Assembly (NCBI GenBank): GCA_017854585.1
Contig: JAFMHK010000012.1
Span: forward strand, 1-64,000
Source: Paracoccaceae bacterium
Lineage (GTDB): Bacteria > Pseudomonadota > Alphaproteobacteria > Rhodobacterales > Rhodobacteraceae
Length of the DNA: 64,000 nt
Reading direction: 5' to 3'
The position numbers and the translations under genes are program-made. Below, piece after piece: positions 9,201 to 17,430 of the stretch (position 1 is the stretch's first letter; each line of letters opens with the position of its first letter). The notes beneath the pieces are model-generated. The model saw only the letters and a list, made by a program, of their open reading frames with translations, was not told where the DNA came from and did not search any database.

Positions 9201-9715
9201 TGCGATCCGGCATCGCCAGCTTGAACCGTGAAGGCCGCGAACGCCTGCTGACCGCCTTTGATGAGGTGAACACCAACTTCTCAAGGCTGTTCACGCACCT
9301 CTTTGGCGGTGGCGAGGCGCGGTTGGTCCTTGTCGAAAGCGATGATCCTCTCGAGGCGGGCCTCGAAATTCTGTGCCAGCCGCCGGGCAAGAAACTCAGC
9401 ACCCTGTCGTTGCTTTCAGGTGGCGAACAGACCCTGACCGCGATGGCGCTGATCTTTGCGGTCTTCCTTGCGAACCCCGCTCCGATTTGCGTGCTCGACG
9501 AGGTGGACGCCCCGCTTGATGACGCAAACGTCACCCGCTTTTGCGACTTGCTGGATGAAATGACGCGCCAAACCAACACGCGCTTCCTGATCATTACGCA
9601 CCACGCGGTCACGATGGCCCGCATGGATCGCCTGTTCGGCGTGACCATGGGCGAACAAGGTGTGTCGCAACTTGTCAGTGTTGACCTCAGAAAGGCCGAA
9701 CAACTCGTCGCCTGA
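6260..9715 (+). CDS. smc: Chromosome segregation protein SMC
   Basis: The 1151-residue protein has the full SMC plan: N-terminal Walker A GPNGCGKSN (residues 31-39), a long Ala/Glu/Arg-rich coiled coil, a hinge around residues 505-640, a second coiled coil, and a C-terminal head with signature LSGGEQ (about 1052-1057) and Walker B DEVDAPLDDANV (about 1079-1090). SMC dimers with ScpA/ScpB organise and help segregate the chromosome. The start is a GTG at 6260 preceded by an AAGGACAGGCAG ribosome site. scpA and scpB are not in the window. It ends one base before the convergent transglycosylase gene. Confidence 0.97.
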   Translation: MRFSKLRLNGFKSFVDPTDLIIADGLTGVVGPNGCGKSNLLEALRWVMGENRPTAMRGGGMEDVIFAGAATRGARNFAEVVLAIDNSDRLAPASFNDADQIDIVRRITRDAGSAYKLNGKDVRARDVQMLFADASTGAHSPALVRQGQIAELINAKPKSRRRILEEAAGISGLYQRRHEAELKLKGAETNLSRVDDVLDQLASQLSALERQARQAARYRAIGLDLRQAEGLLLFLRWKEAEEGRMRTEDVLRLAVTAAAQGEAAALNAAKSREAAESALPAKREEEAIAAAILQRIIVERDTLDAEEARAQETIRTLTARTAQLTNDIARESTLNADAGETIARLQGERTGLIADSDGHHDILAVALKAAHDAAELLSDREQVLSELTEEAARLAARHQSAERRVADARKSDQRNTQDAETAHAAAAEAADRLQTLDYDHDAAQAGLAAATDLAQRAEETLTQTETARADVQSREGEARATRAEAEGQASTLESEVRALTRLLDRERGDGDQLLDRVRVAPGFEGAVGAALSDDLKAAMAAAPGGTGWTALSPYDTAHPLPAGAAPLDGYAEAPAVLSRRLSQVGVVAAGDGPRLQPLLQPGQRLVSREGDLWRWDGYALAAADGVSTAARRLQQANRLNELSAEMERASLTADTARATHAKIAARLSDLTEADKAARAARRDADARLADASRALSRAEADRNILSSKLETLRSTAKRHEDEAASARRELTLAEGAWADLEDLDAMRARVADAKTTVEAARMTMLSRRTAHDELKRDGEVRDRRIAAIAGEITGWQKRLENASARIAELDARKTQTESELAEAQVRPAALVARRESLAETIRTAEARLAGAADALSVADSLLRTAVAAERDAERAASDAREARARAEARRDAAAESVAAAAERIAEDMETTPQALLETLGADPETMSGAETIEADVIRLRRQRDALGAVNLRAEEDAREVQEEHDTLKTEKLDLEEAIKTLRSGIASLNREGRERLLTAFDEVNTNFSRLFTHLFGGGEARLVLVESDDPLEAGLEILCQPPGKKLSTLSLLSGGEQTLTAMALIFAVFLANPAPICVLDEVDAPLDDANVTRFCDLLDEMTRQTNTRFLIITHHAVTMARMDRLFGVTMGEQGVSQLVSVDLRKAEQLVA

Positions 9716-10891
9716 TTACAGCGCGTTCAACAAGTCCGGTGTTGGCCAGCCATCGGCAGGCAGGCCCAGACGCCCCTGTTCGGCCCGCACGGCGGCGCGT
9801 GTTCCCGCACCCAGAATACCGTCAATCGCGCCCACGTCGTGGCCACGTGCAGCAAGCCGGGTCTGCAATGCGCGCATCTGATCACCGCCCAGAGGCCCGG
9901 TCGGGTTGCGGGGGTCGAACACCTGCGCCCCGGTCAGGCGCGTCGCGAAATAGGCGGCGGTGGTGACATAGACAAAGCTCTGGTTCCATTCGAACAGAAC
10001 GTTGAAGTTCGGGTAAGCCATGAAGGCTGGCCCATTCCGCCCTTCCGGCAGCACGACCGAACCTTGCAGGTTTGTCATCGGAAGTCCGCCGTTGCGGCCA
10101 TGCACACCCGCGGCTTCCCATTCGGAAATCTGGCGCGACGTGTGGATACCTGTCTGCGCCCAGTCCAGATTGTCCGGTACGACAACCTCCACCAGCCACG
10201 GTTCATTCGGGCGCCAGCCAAGGCTCGACAGCATGTTCGCGCCCGACATCAGCGCATCGGCTTGGCTGGTCTGCAGATAGACATGGCCATCACCATCACC
10301 GTCGATGCCACGCTCCAGAATATCCTCGGGCAGCATCTGCACCATGCCGATTTCCCCGGCCCATGCGCCAAGCGTGTTCACCGGGTCGAAATCGCCGTTC
10401 TCATACAATTCCAGCGCCGCGAAAATTTGTGGACGGAACAGGTCGGGGCGGCGGCAATCATGCGCAAGCGTGACCAGCGAGTTCAGCGTATTGTAATCCC
10501 CCTGAAACGCGCCGAAATCCGTCTCCAGCGCCCAGAACGCCAGCAAGATACCGCGCGACACGCCAAACCGCCGCTCCGCCTCGGACAAAATGGCATCATA
10601 GCGTTGGCCATTGGCCCGGCCATTGTCCATGCGGTTCTGGCTGATCAGGCGGCGGGCAAATTCGGTGAACGGGGTCTGGAAAATTCCCTGTCGCCGGTCC
10701 GCGTCAAGCGTCCGCTGATCAAACCGCGCACTGGCGAAAAACGCGTTGACCGCCGCGTCGGCATGGCCTCGGCTGATCGCCTCGGACCGCAAACCATTCA
10801 TGAACTGGCTGAAATCGCCACCGCATTGCTGGGCATGGGCGGCGGTGGCGGACAGGCCAAGCGACAGGGCAAGGGCGGGCAAAATGCGCAT
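9716..10891 (-). CDS. Lytic murein transglycosylase, MltB family, with C-terminal peptidoglycan-binding domain
   Basis: From the ATG at 10891 (GAGG six nt upstream) the protein has 391 residues with a Sec signal peptide MRILPALALSLGLSATAAHA. The SLT_2 domain follows, with the catalytic Glu at residue 123 in FWALETDFG, and Gly/Asn-rich blocks typical of MltB (AGEIGMVQMLPEDIL). The last roughly 60 residues form a PG_binding_1 domain (QTRLAARGHDVGAIDGILGAGTRAAVR). It should cleave glycan strands to 1,6-anhydromuramyl products in the periplasm. The gene follows cobC-cobD with 60 bp between, but no functional link is evident. A paralogue lies at 18521-19897. Confidence 0.9.
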   Translation of the reverse strand: MRILPALALSLGLSATAAHAQQCGGDFSQFMNGLRSEAISRGHADAAVNAFFASARFDQRTLDADRRQGIFQTPFTEFARRLISQNRMDNGRANGQRYDAILSEAERRFGVSRGILLAFWALETDFGAFQGDYNTLNSLVTLAHDCRRPDLFRPQIFAALELYENGDFDPVNTLGAWAGEIGMVQMLPEDILERGIDGDGDGHVYLQTSQADALMSGANMLSSLGWRPNEPWLVEVVVPDNLDWAQTGIHTSRQISEWEAAGVHGRNGGLPMTNLQGSVVLPEGRNGPAFMAYPNFNVLFEWNQSFVYVTTAAYFATRLTGAQVFDPRNPTGPLGGDQMRALQTRLAARGHDVGAIDGILGAGTRAAVRAEQGRLGLPADGWPTPDLLNAL

Positions 10892-10951
10892 TGGAGACCT
10901 CATGGGTGATATGTTGCGCAGAGTATCAACCTTGCAGACCCTGACAACCAC

Positions 10952-11863
10952 TCAGAACATGGCAATAACGGCGATGATGGCGAAAAACAGCGCCCAACTG
11001 CGCCAAAGCACGGCACAGGCGGCCTCGATATCGTCGGGCGCCGGATCGCGCCGCCCCGTGGGATGAACAAAGGTTGCCTCGCGCAGCACACCTGCATAAC
11101 GCCGCGGTCCCGACAGGGCCACGTTCAGCACACCGGCCATTGCGGCCTCGGGCCAACCGGCATTTGGCGACGGATGGCGGCGTGCATCTGCCCTGACAAC
11201 GGCCCAGGCCTGCGGCGCGGCATAGGCCACCGTGATCAGGATCGCGGTCAGCCGGGCGGGCGCCCAGTTCAAGACATCGTCCAACCGCGCCGCCGCCCAT
11301 CCAAAGGCGTCATGTCTGGGGGTGCGGTGGCCGATCATGCTGTCAGCGGTGTTGACGATCTTGTAGATCAAGATACCCGGCAGCCCGCCAATCAAGAACC
11401 AGAACGCAGGCGCAATCACTCCATCGCTCATGTTTTCCGCGCCGCTTTCGATCGCGGCCCGCGCGACCTGTGGGCCGTCCATCGCCCCGGTATCGCGCCC
11501 CACGATCATGGCGACCGCGCGCCGCCCGCCCGGCAGCGATAGCCGCAGCGCATCGGCCACCGCCTGCAGGTGCTGCACCAGACTGCGCTGAGCCAGCAAG
11601 ATCGCCGCCAACACGACCGACCACAGCCAGCCCAGCGGCAGTGCCGCGATGATCCATCCCAGAATACCCGCACCCGCCACCAGACCCATCACCGTCAGAA
11701 CGCCCATCATGCGCTGCGGCCCTTTGTTCAGACGGGCATCGCACCATCCCACGACCCGGCCCATGATCACGGCAGGGTGGGGAAACCGCAACCAAAGCCA
11801 GCGCGGCTCGCCCAATACCGCATCAAGCAGCATCGCCAGAAGCAGCATCACCGCCCAGTTCAT
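10952..11863 (-). CDS. cobD: Adenosylcobinamide-phosphate synthase CobD/CbiB
   Basis: An integral membrane protein of 303 residues, starting MNWAVMLLLAMLLDAVLGEP with the CbiB hallmark LGEPRWLW..FPHPAVIMGR, followed by the GRDTGAMDGPQVARAAIESGAENMSDG region and NTADSMIGHR. It joins the aminopropanol arm to adenosylcobyric acid in late cobalamin synthesis. The start at 11863 overlaps the cobC stop codon (ATGA), so the two are translationally coupled. The frame is open further upstream, but that part overlaps cobC and lacks family features. Confidence 0.93.
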   Translation of the reverse strand: MNWAVMLLLAMLLDAVLGEPRWLWLRFPHPAVIMGRVVGWCDARLNKGPQRMMGVLTVMGLVAGAGILGWIIAALPLGWLWSVVLAAILLAQRSLVQHLQAVADALRLSLPGGRRAVAMIVGRDTGAMDGPQVARAAIESGAENMSDGVIAPAFWFLIGGLPGILIYKIVNTADSMIGHRTPRHDAFGWAAARLDDVLNWAPARLTAILITVAYAAPQAWAVVRADARRHPSPNAGWPEAAMAGVLNVALSGPRRYAGVLREATFVHPTGRRDPAPDDIEAACAVLWRSWALFFAIIAVIAMF

Positions 11864-12816
11864 GCCAAGACGCTTTCCAAACGGGCCCAGTCCGCGTCGG
11901 TTCCCGGTAAACCCAACCGCAACCAAGTGCCTGAATAGGGGAAGACGCGGCTCCAGATGTGTCCGCGCGCCAATCGATCCTGCCAGATATGCGCATCGGC
12001 GACGTCGTAAAGGCGGAACAACGTTGTTCCGCCGACCACAACGGCCCCGGCATTCGTCATGATCCGGTCAAGCCGCGCGGCGTCGCGTGCCAACCGCTCG
12101 CGTGTCTGCATGGCCCAGACCTGATCCGACAGCGCGCGCGCCCCGATCTCAAGGGCGGCACCCGACACGGGCCAAGGGCCCAGCATGTCGCGCAAACGCC
12201 CCATCTGGCGGGCGCCACCAATCGCGAACCCAAGCCGCAGGCCCGCCAGACCCCAGAACTTGCCAAAGCTCTTCAGCACGATGAGCCGGTCGTCCCCGGT
12301 CTCGTGCACCAGACTGCGCTCTGGGCAGACATCGCAAAAACTCTCGTCCAGCACCGTCAACGCGGGCTTGATCGTCATGGTGTCGAATGAAAAACACCCG
12401 TCCGGATTGTTGGGGTGGACATGCACATGTATCCGGGCGGCCGGGTTGTCGCCCACCGAAAACCCGGATGCCACGAATGCGGCGGCGTGTTCGTTATAGG
12501 TCGGTCCGGGGATGTACACCTTGCCCGGCGCGGCCAAACCCGGCACCCGCGCAATCAGGGCCGATGCACCCGGCGCAACGACAATTTCGGCACCTTCGGG
12601 GACGGTCCAGAACGCGCGCGCCGCAGCAACCAGCCTTTCCATCGCCCCCGCATCAGGCAATGTTGTCCATGCCCCCGCGGACACATCGCCCACCGGATAG
12701 GGCACCGGGTTGATGCCGGTCGAAAGATCCATCCAATCACGACGGGCGCCGCCATAACGGGCTGCGGCGGCATCGATGCCGCCGCCATGGTCTCTGGGGG
12801 TATCCGGGTTTTTCAT
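11860..12816 (-). CDS. cobC: Threonine-phosphate decarboxylase / cobalamin aminotransferase-like protein CobC
   Basis: A 318-residue PLP enzyme of fold type I. The N-terminus DHGGGIDAAAARYGG and LSTGINPVPYP are CobC signatures, and the PLP lysine lies in VLKSFGKFWGLAGLRLGFA. In the CobC/CobD pathway it supplies (R)-1-amino-2-propanol phosphate for the nucleotide-loop linker. It is short compared with CobC proteins of about 330 residues but looks intact. It forms a two-gene operon with cobD. No cobalamin riboswitch can be seen in the 21 bp upstream. Confidence 0.92.
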   Translation of the reverse strand: MKNPDTPRDHGGGIDAAAARYGGARRDWMDLSTGINPVPYPVGDVSAGAWTTLPDAGAMERLVAAARAFWTVPEGAEIVVAPGASALIARVPGLAAPGKVYIPGPTYNEHAAAFVASGFSVGDNPAARIHVHVHPNNPDGCFSFDTMTIKPALTVLDESFCDVCPERSLVHETGDDRLIVLKSFGKFWGLAGLRLGFAIGGARQMGRLRDMLGPWPVSGAALEIGARALSDQVWAMQTRERLARDAARLDRIMTNAGAVVVGGTTLFRLYDVADAHIWQDRLARGHIWSRVFPYSGTWLRLGLPGTDADWARLESVLA

Positions 12817-12837
12817 GACCCCGGTTGAACCCGAATG

Positions 12838-13827
12838 TCAGGCCGCCTGCAAGGCCCCCCGGCCGTGTGGCGCCATCCAGTCGATCTCCGGATTGATCGG
12901 GATGATCCGGTGCGGATTAATGCTCTCGTGGCTATAGTGATAGTGCCGCACGATATGTGCGAAATTCACCGTCTCCGCCACGCCGGGCATCTGGTGCAAT
13001 TCGCGGACGTAGCCCCAGATATTCGGGTAATCGACAATCCGCCGCCGGTTGCACTTGAAATGCAGGTGATAGACTTGGTCGAACCGCACCAGCGTCGTGA
13101 ACAACCGCCAATCCGCTTCGGTCACCCGCCCGCCCGCCAGATACGTTGTCTCACTCAACAACCCCTCTACCCAATCCAGCGCGTCGAACAGGGCGTGCAC
13201 GGCGCTGTCATAGGCGGCTTGCGTGGTGGCAAAACCGGCCTTGTAGACCCCATTGTTGATGTCCGAATAGACCCGCGCATTGATGGCGTCGATCCGGCCG
13301 CGAAGCGGCGCGGGGTAATAGTCTTCGGTGTTTCCCGTGATGCCGTTGAACGCGGTGTTGAACATCCGGATGATTTCCGAGGACTCGTTTGAAACGATCG
13401 TCTCGCGCTGCTTGTCCCACAAGATCGGCACGGTCACGCGTGTCGTGACGTCGGGTCGCGCCTTCAGATAAAGGTCGCGCACAAACGGAAGGCCGTAAAG
13501 CCTGTCACCCGTCGCACCATGCTCATCCTTTTCGAACGTCCACCCATCGCTCAGCATGTCGGGGTGCACCACCGATACGTCGATATGATCTTCCAACCCC
13601 TTAAGGCTGCGGAAAACCATTGTGCGGTTTGCCCACGGGCAGGCTTCGCTGACATAGAGGTGATAGCGCCCGCTTTCGGCCTTGAACCCGGCCTCGCCTG
13701 TCGGCCCGGCCGATCCATCCGCCGTCACCCAGTTGCGAAACTGCGCCTCGGTCCGTTTGAACGCGCCGCCCGTCGATGCGGTGTCGTACCAACGGTCCTG
13801 CCACTTGCCGTCAACCAGCAAACCCAT
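12838..13827 (-). CDS. Glutathionyl-hydroquinone reductase (ECM4/YqjG family)
   Basis: From the ATG at 13827, with a good GGAGG ribosome site, the protein has 329 residues. It is an Xi-class glutathione transferase: N-terminal GLLVDGKWQD and the catalytic Cys in EACPWANR near residue 55, followed by a C-terminal helical domain (YNTAFNGI-type segment and LTEADWRLFTTLVRFD). Such enzymes reduce glutathionyl-hydroquinones in the cytosol. The sequence continues open upstream without family features. It shares a strand with the downstream cobC but no pathway link is apparent. Confidence 0.92.
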   Translation of the reverse strand: MGLLVDGKWQDRWYDTASTGGAFKRTEAQFRNWVTADGSAGPTGEAGFKAESGRYHLYVSEACPWANRTMVFRSLKGLEDHIDVSVVHPDMLSDGWTFEKDEHGATGDRLYGLPFVRDLYLKARPDVTTRVTVPILWDKQRETIVSNESSEIIRMFNTAFNGITGNTEDYYPAPLRGRIDAINARVYSDINNGVYKAGFATTQAAYDSAVHALFDALDWVEGLLSETTYLAGGRVTEADWRLFTTLVRFDQVYHLHFKCNRRRIVDYPNIWGYVRELHQMPGVAETVNFAHIVRHYHYSHESINPHRIIPINPEIDWMAPHGRGALQAA

Positions 13828-14026
13828 GTCATATCCTCCATAATCGCTTGCAAGGTACCTAGGCCACGGGGGCATCCGTTGAAACATCGACCACCGCACG
13901 GCGACCCCCGCATGGCTGCACATAGGCTGTGGCCGTTTGGTGACGTGCTGCGGCGCGGCGCGGTTCGTTGGTTGACCGGTAATCTTTTTCCCCCATCTTC
14001 GGTCAAGGTTATCGAAGGGATACGAC

Positions 14027-14377
14027 GTGTCTGATTATCTGCCCAAGGATGTTCGCGAGGGGCTTGAGCGCAAGCGCAAGGGTGATCGTCTGCGCCGGTC
14101 CCTGCGCCGTGTGCATGTCGGTGATGACATCTATCCGATTCTCGAATTCGCCAGCGACGGCTTCGCGGTTGATGCCGAAACGGCGCCACGTCTGCGCGGT
14201 TTTGTCGATATTTTCGATGGCTCGCGTCACCTTTATCAGGCCTTGATCGTGGCCTCACAGGTGGATGGCGATCTTATGCGGTACGAATTCAAGCGCAACA
14301 CGCCCGCCACCGACACCGCCCCGGTGGATTTTGAGCGTGCGACAGACGCCCCCATCGCACTTCTGCCGCGCCACTAG
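14027..14377 (+). CDS. Small PilZ-like protein, function unknown
   Basis: A 116-residue protein beginning at a GTG with AAGGG eight nt upstream. The pattern RRVHVGDDIYPILEFASDGFAV followed by VDIFDGSRHLYQALIV is reminiscent of PilZ beta-barrels, which have a basic stretch before the barrel and often bind cyclic di-GMP. The canonical RxxxR and DxSxxG motifs are not clearly present (RKRKGDRLRR and SDGF may be degenerate forms). I recognise it only as a Rhodobacterales-type conserved hypothetical. It stands alone, 149 bp before dgcN. Confidence 0.6.
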   Translation: MSDYLPKDVREGLERKRKGDRLRRSLRRVHVGDDIYPILEFASDGFAVDAETAPRLRGFVDIFDGSRHLYQALIVASQVDGDLMRYEFKRNTPATDTAPVDFERATDAPIALLPRH

Positions 14378-14470
14378 GCAGTCGCGCACAAAAATTCCGC
14401 CTGCACCCGGCATCACGCGATATTCTTCTGTTCCTTCCCCCTGCATCACGCCAGTCTGCAAAGCATTGCC

Positions 14471-14502
14471 GGGCCCGCTGCCGTAGTCTCGGCGGCGGGC
14501 CC
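14471..14502 (+). other. Large GC-rich stem-loop in the dgcN leader
   Basis: Arms GGGCCCGCTGCCG (14471-14483) and CGGCGGCGGGCCC (14490-14502) pair over 13 positions with one T-G wobble around a 6-nt loop. It ends 23 bp before the dgcN ATG. There is no T-tract after it, so it is a weak candidate for a terminator of the preceding gene and may instead be a structured mRNA leader. Confidence 0.6.
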
Positions 14503-14525
14503 CCTCAAGCGCAAAGGCTGCTGAC

Positions 14526-15527
14526 ATGATCGAAACTCCGTACCTCCTGTTTCTCGGCGATGCGCCGGACCAACTTGCCGCCAAGGTGGCGCAGGGCATT
14601 CGCGACTGGCGGCCTGACAATTGCGTCGCGCAATTGCGGATGGAGGGGTGCAAGGCCGACGTTCGCCTGCCCGAAATGGATCTTGCTGCGGCCAAGGCCG
14701 CCGGAGCCAAGACGCTGGTGATCGGCGTGGCAAACCGGGGTGGCATCATTTCCGCGGCGTGGAAAAAGGTTCTGGTTCAGGCACTGGAAGAAGGCTTCGA
14801 CCTTGCCTCGGGCCTGCATAACCTGCTGCGGGACGAGGAAGATCTTGCCGCTGTCGCCCGCGCCACGGGGCGCACCTTGCACGATGTGCGTGTCCCATCG
14901 GTCAAATACCCCATCGCCAACGGTGAACCGCGCAGCGGCAAGCGGTGCTTGGCCGTCGGCACCGATTGCTCGGTCGGCAAGATGTATACCTCGCTTGCCA
15001 TGGATCTCGAGATGAAGAAGCGCGGGCTGAAATCCAGCTTTCGCGCCACCGGGCAGACCGGAATTCTGGTCACCGGCAACGGTGTGCCGCTTGATGCAGT
15101 GGTTGCCGATTTCATGGCGGGGTCCGTCGAATGGCTGACGCCCGATAACGACGAGGACCATTGGGATCACATCGAAGGGCAGGGCAGCCTGTTCCACGTC
15201 TCCTATTCCGGTGTGACCATGGCGCTGGTCCATGGCGGTCAGCCTGATGCGCTTGTCTTGTCGCACGAACCCACCCGGGCGCACATGCGTGGCCTGCCGG
15301 GGTATGCACTGCCCAGTCTGGAGGCATTGCGCGACACGGCCCTGCCGTTGGCGCGCGTCGCCAACCCCAAGGCGCAGGTCACAGGGGTTTCCGTGAACAC
15401 CTCGGCTCTGGGTGAGGACGAGGCGCTCAGCTTGCTCGAATCCATCGAAAAGCGCATGGGCCTGCCCACGGTTGACCCGTTCCGCCAAGGTGCCGCCCGT
15501 CTGGTCGATGCGCTGGACGCAATATGA
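14526..15527 (+). CDS. dgcN: DUF1611-family protein DgcN, D-glutamate N-acetyltransferase
   Basis: A 333-residue protein of the DUF1611 family with a P-loop-like GTDCSVGKMYTS at about residues 145-156 and the conserved HGGQPDALVLSHEP segment near 237-250. In marine bacteria DgcN acetylates D-glutamate, and the product is racemised by DgcA and deacetylated to L-glutamate. The next gene overlaps by ATGA and is a DgcA-type epimerase, which strongly supports the assignment. AAAGG precedes the ATG by about eight nt. The regulator DgcR described with this pair is not adjacent here. Older annotations call the family a putative NAD-dependent epimerase or ATPase. Confidence 0.82.
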   Translation: MIETPYLLFLGDAPDQLAAKVAQGIRDWRPDNCVAQLRMEGCKADVRLPEMDLAAAKAAGAKTLVIGVANRGGIISAAWKKVLVQALEEGFDLASGLHNLLRDEEDLAAVARATGRTLHDVRVPSVKYPIANGEPRSGKRCLAVGTDCSVGKMYTSLAMDLEMKKRGLKSSFRATGQTGILVTGNGVPLDAVVADFMAGSVEWLTPDNDEDHWDHIEGQGSLFHVSYSGVTMALVHGGQPDALVLSHEPTRAHMRGLPGYALPSLEALRDTALPLARVANPKAQVTGVSVNTSALGEDEALSLLESIEKRMGLPTVDPFRQGAARLVDALDAI

Positions 15528-16486
15528 TCTCGGTCACACCCGACATCTTCCCGCTGGCGCAGGTCTTTACCATCGCCCGCGGGTCCCGGACCGAGGCGAA
15601 GGTGCTGACCGTGCGCGTCACCCGTGACGGTGTAACCGGTCTGGGTGAATGCGTTCCCTATGCACGTTATGGCGAAACGCTCGATAGCGTGACGGACCAG
15701 ATCGCGGGCCTGCCCGAAAATATCTCGCGCCAAGACCTGCAAGATGCCCTGCCGGCCGGTGCCGCCCGCAATGCGGTCGATTGCGCCTTGTGGGATTGGC
15801 AGGCAAAGCAAACCGGCGTGCCAGTTTATCGCTTGGCCGGTCTTGCCGCGCCGGGGCCGCTGACATCTGCCTATACCCTGTCGCTGGACACACCCGAAAA
15901 CATGCGCGCCATGGCCGCCAAGCACGCCGGTCGGCCGCTGCTGAAAATCAAGCTTGGCACCCCGCAGGATATGCCCCGTCTGGAGGCTGTGCGCGCCGGC
16001 GCGCCGAAATCCCGCATCATCGTGGACGCCAACGAAGGCTGGACAGCCGAGGTTTATACCGACCTTGCCCCCCATCTCTTGCGCCTTGGGGTGGAAATGG
16101 TCGAACAACCCCTGCCCGCGGGGTCGGACGATCTGTTGGCCGAAATCGCCCGTCCCTTGCCCGTCTGCGCCGACGAAAGCTGCCATGACCGCGCCAGCCT
16201 GCCATCGCTCAAGGGCAAGTATGACATGGTGAACATCAAGCTGGACAAGACCGGCGGCCTGACCGAGGCATTGGCCCTGCGTGATGCGGCCCGTTCCGAA
16301 GGCTACACCGTCATGGTTGGCTGCATGGTCGGATCGTCGCTGGCCATGGCGCCCGCGATGCTGGTGGGGCAGGGGGTTGAACTTGTCGACCTCGACGGTC
16401 CGTTGCTATTGGCCCAAGATCGTGACACGCCACTGCGCTTCGATGGCAGCACGGTCTACCCGGCCGACCCGGCGCTGTGGGGCTGA
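15524..16486 (+). CDS. dgcA: N-acetyl-D-glutamate racemase DgcA (dipeptide-epimerase branch of enolase superfamily)
   Basis: The 320-residue protein is an enolase-superfamily enzyme of the muconate lactonizing/dipeptide epimerase subgroup. The catalytic KIK-type lysine is in PLLKIKLGT (near residues 144-148), metal ligands are in IIVDANEGW, MVEQPL and CADESCH, and the second lysine is in MVNIKLDKTGGL. It overlaps dgcN by 4 bp and is almost surely cotranslated, which favours the N-acetyl-D-Glu racemase role over L-Ala-D/L-Glu epimerase; the fold alone does not separate the two. Confidence 0.85.
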   Translation: MISVTPDIFPLAQVFTIARGSRTEAKVLTVRVTRDGVTGLGECVPYARYGETLDSVTDQIAGLPENISRQDLQDALPAGAARNAVDCALWDWQAKQTGVPVYRLAGLAAPGPLTSAYTLSLDTPENMRAMAAKHAGRPLLKIKLGTPQDMPRLEAVRAGAPKSRIIVDANEGWTAEVYTDLAPHLLRLGVEMVEQPLPAGSDDLLAEIARPLPVCADESCHDRASLPSLKGKYDMVNIKLDKTGGLTEALALRDAARSEGYTVMVGCMVGSSLAMAPAMLVGQGVELVDLDGPLLLAQDRDTPLRFDGSTVYPADPALWG

Positions 16487-16573
16487 TCGGGTGCCCGACG
16501 TAGTCGCCATCTCTGCCGATATCATCGTCACCGCGTCCCGCGTGATGCGCACCACCCAATAGCGGAGGTTTCC

Positions 16574-17365
16574 GTGCGCCCGATCCTGTTCTGCCTTGCC
16601 CTGCTGATCACCTCGCCCGCGCTGGCCTGCGGCCCCGATACCGATTGCGTCATCGGTGACCGGACATATCGCCTTTATGTCCCCGACGGGATTGCTGGTC
16701 CCATGGGCGCGCTGGTTTATGCGCACGGCTATCGCGGGTCCGCGTCGGGCGCGATGCGCAATGCCGGCCTGCGGGCCCTTGCCGATGACCTCGGCATGGC
16801 CCTCATCGCGCTGAAATCCGCGGATGATGATTGGGATCTGGCCCATCGGCCCAACGCCCCCGACCAGCCAGAGGCGCGCGAATACGACTACGTCGCCGCC
16901 GTCATCGACGATGTGGCCCTCCAGATCGATCTGGACCGCGCCCGCCTGATCGCCACGGGGTTTTCCGCCGGCGGCATGATGACATGGACGTTGGCCTGCG
17001 GCATGTCAGGTACCTTTGTCGGGTTCGTCCCGATGTCCGGCACCTTCTGGGCGCCGGTCCCCGGCACCTGTTCCACGCCTCCCGCTAGCATCGTTCATAT
17101 CCACGGAACGGATGATGGCGTTGTGCCTATGGGGGGCCGTGCCATTGGCCCGACCCGTCAGGGCGACGTGCCCACGGCGTTGGCAATGTATCGCGATTTC
17201 GGCCAGTTCACCGAAACCGGCACCGTCACCGCGCCCGGTGGCATGACCTGCATCCAATCCGACAACGCCGACGGGCGGGTGCTTGACCTGTGCACCTTTC
17301 CCGGCGGCCATGACTTTTCAACCGTGCGGATGCGTCACGCAATCGCCCGCATTTTCGACCGTTGA
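16574..17365 (+). CDS. Secreted PHB-depolymerase-like serine esterase (LpqC family)
   Basis: A 263-residue alpha/beta hydrolase with signal peptide MRPILFCLALLITSPALA, an oxyanion region VYAHGYRGS, the nucleophile elbow GFSAGG (about residues 135-140), and likely Asp and His in IHGTDDGVVP and FPGGHDF. Members of this family hydrolyse short polyesters or feruloyl/acetyl esters. Cysteines CGPDTDC and others suggest periplasmic disulfides. The start is a GTG with GGAGG five nt upstream. It lies between dgcA and the D-amino-acid aminotransferase, but a link to D-glutamate is not obvious. Confidence 0.82.
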   Translation: MRPILFCLALLITSPALACGPDTDCVIGDRTYRLYVPDGIAGPMGALVYAHGYRGSASGAMRNAGLRALADDLGMALIALKSADDDWDLAHRPNAPDQPEAREYDYVAAVIDDVALQIDLDRARLIATGFSAGGMMTWTLACGMSGTFVGFVPMSGTFWAPVPGTCSTPPASIVHIHGTDDGVVPMGGRAIGPTRQGDVPTALAMYRDFGQFTETGTVTAPGGMTCIQSDNADGRVLDLCTFPGGHDFSTVRMRHAIARIFDR

Positions 17366-17430
17366 GGTGGCTTGACAGCCGCCCCCCCTTTCTCACACCT
17401 GACACCAACATCAGAACTGGAGGTCCGCCA

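Noticed and set aside
11864-11926. Upstream extension of cobD
   Set aside because: The added residues overlap cobC and lack CbiB features; the ATGA overlap start is the family-like one.
13972-14009. TTGACC and GGTCAA inverted arms before the PilZ-like gene
   Set aside because: Only six bases each and about 24 bp apart; common by chance.
16491-16562. A 23-residue frame starting at GTG between dgcA and the esterase
   Set aside because: It reads plausibly as protein but has no ribosome site, and is too short to support without comparison.
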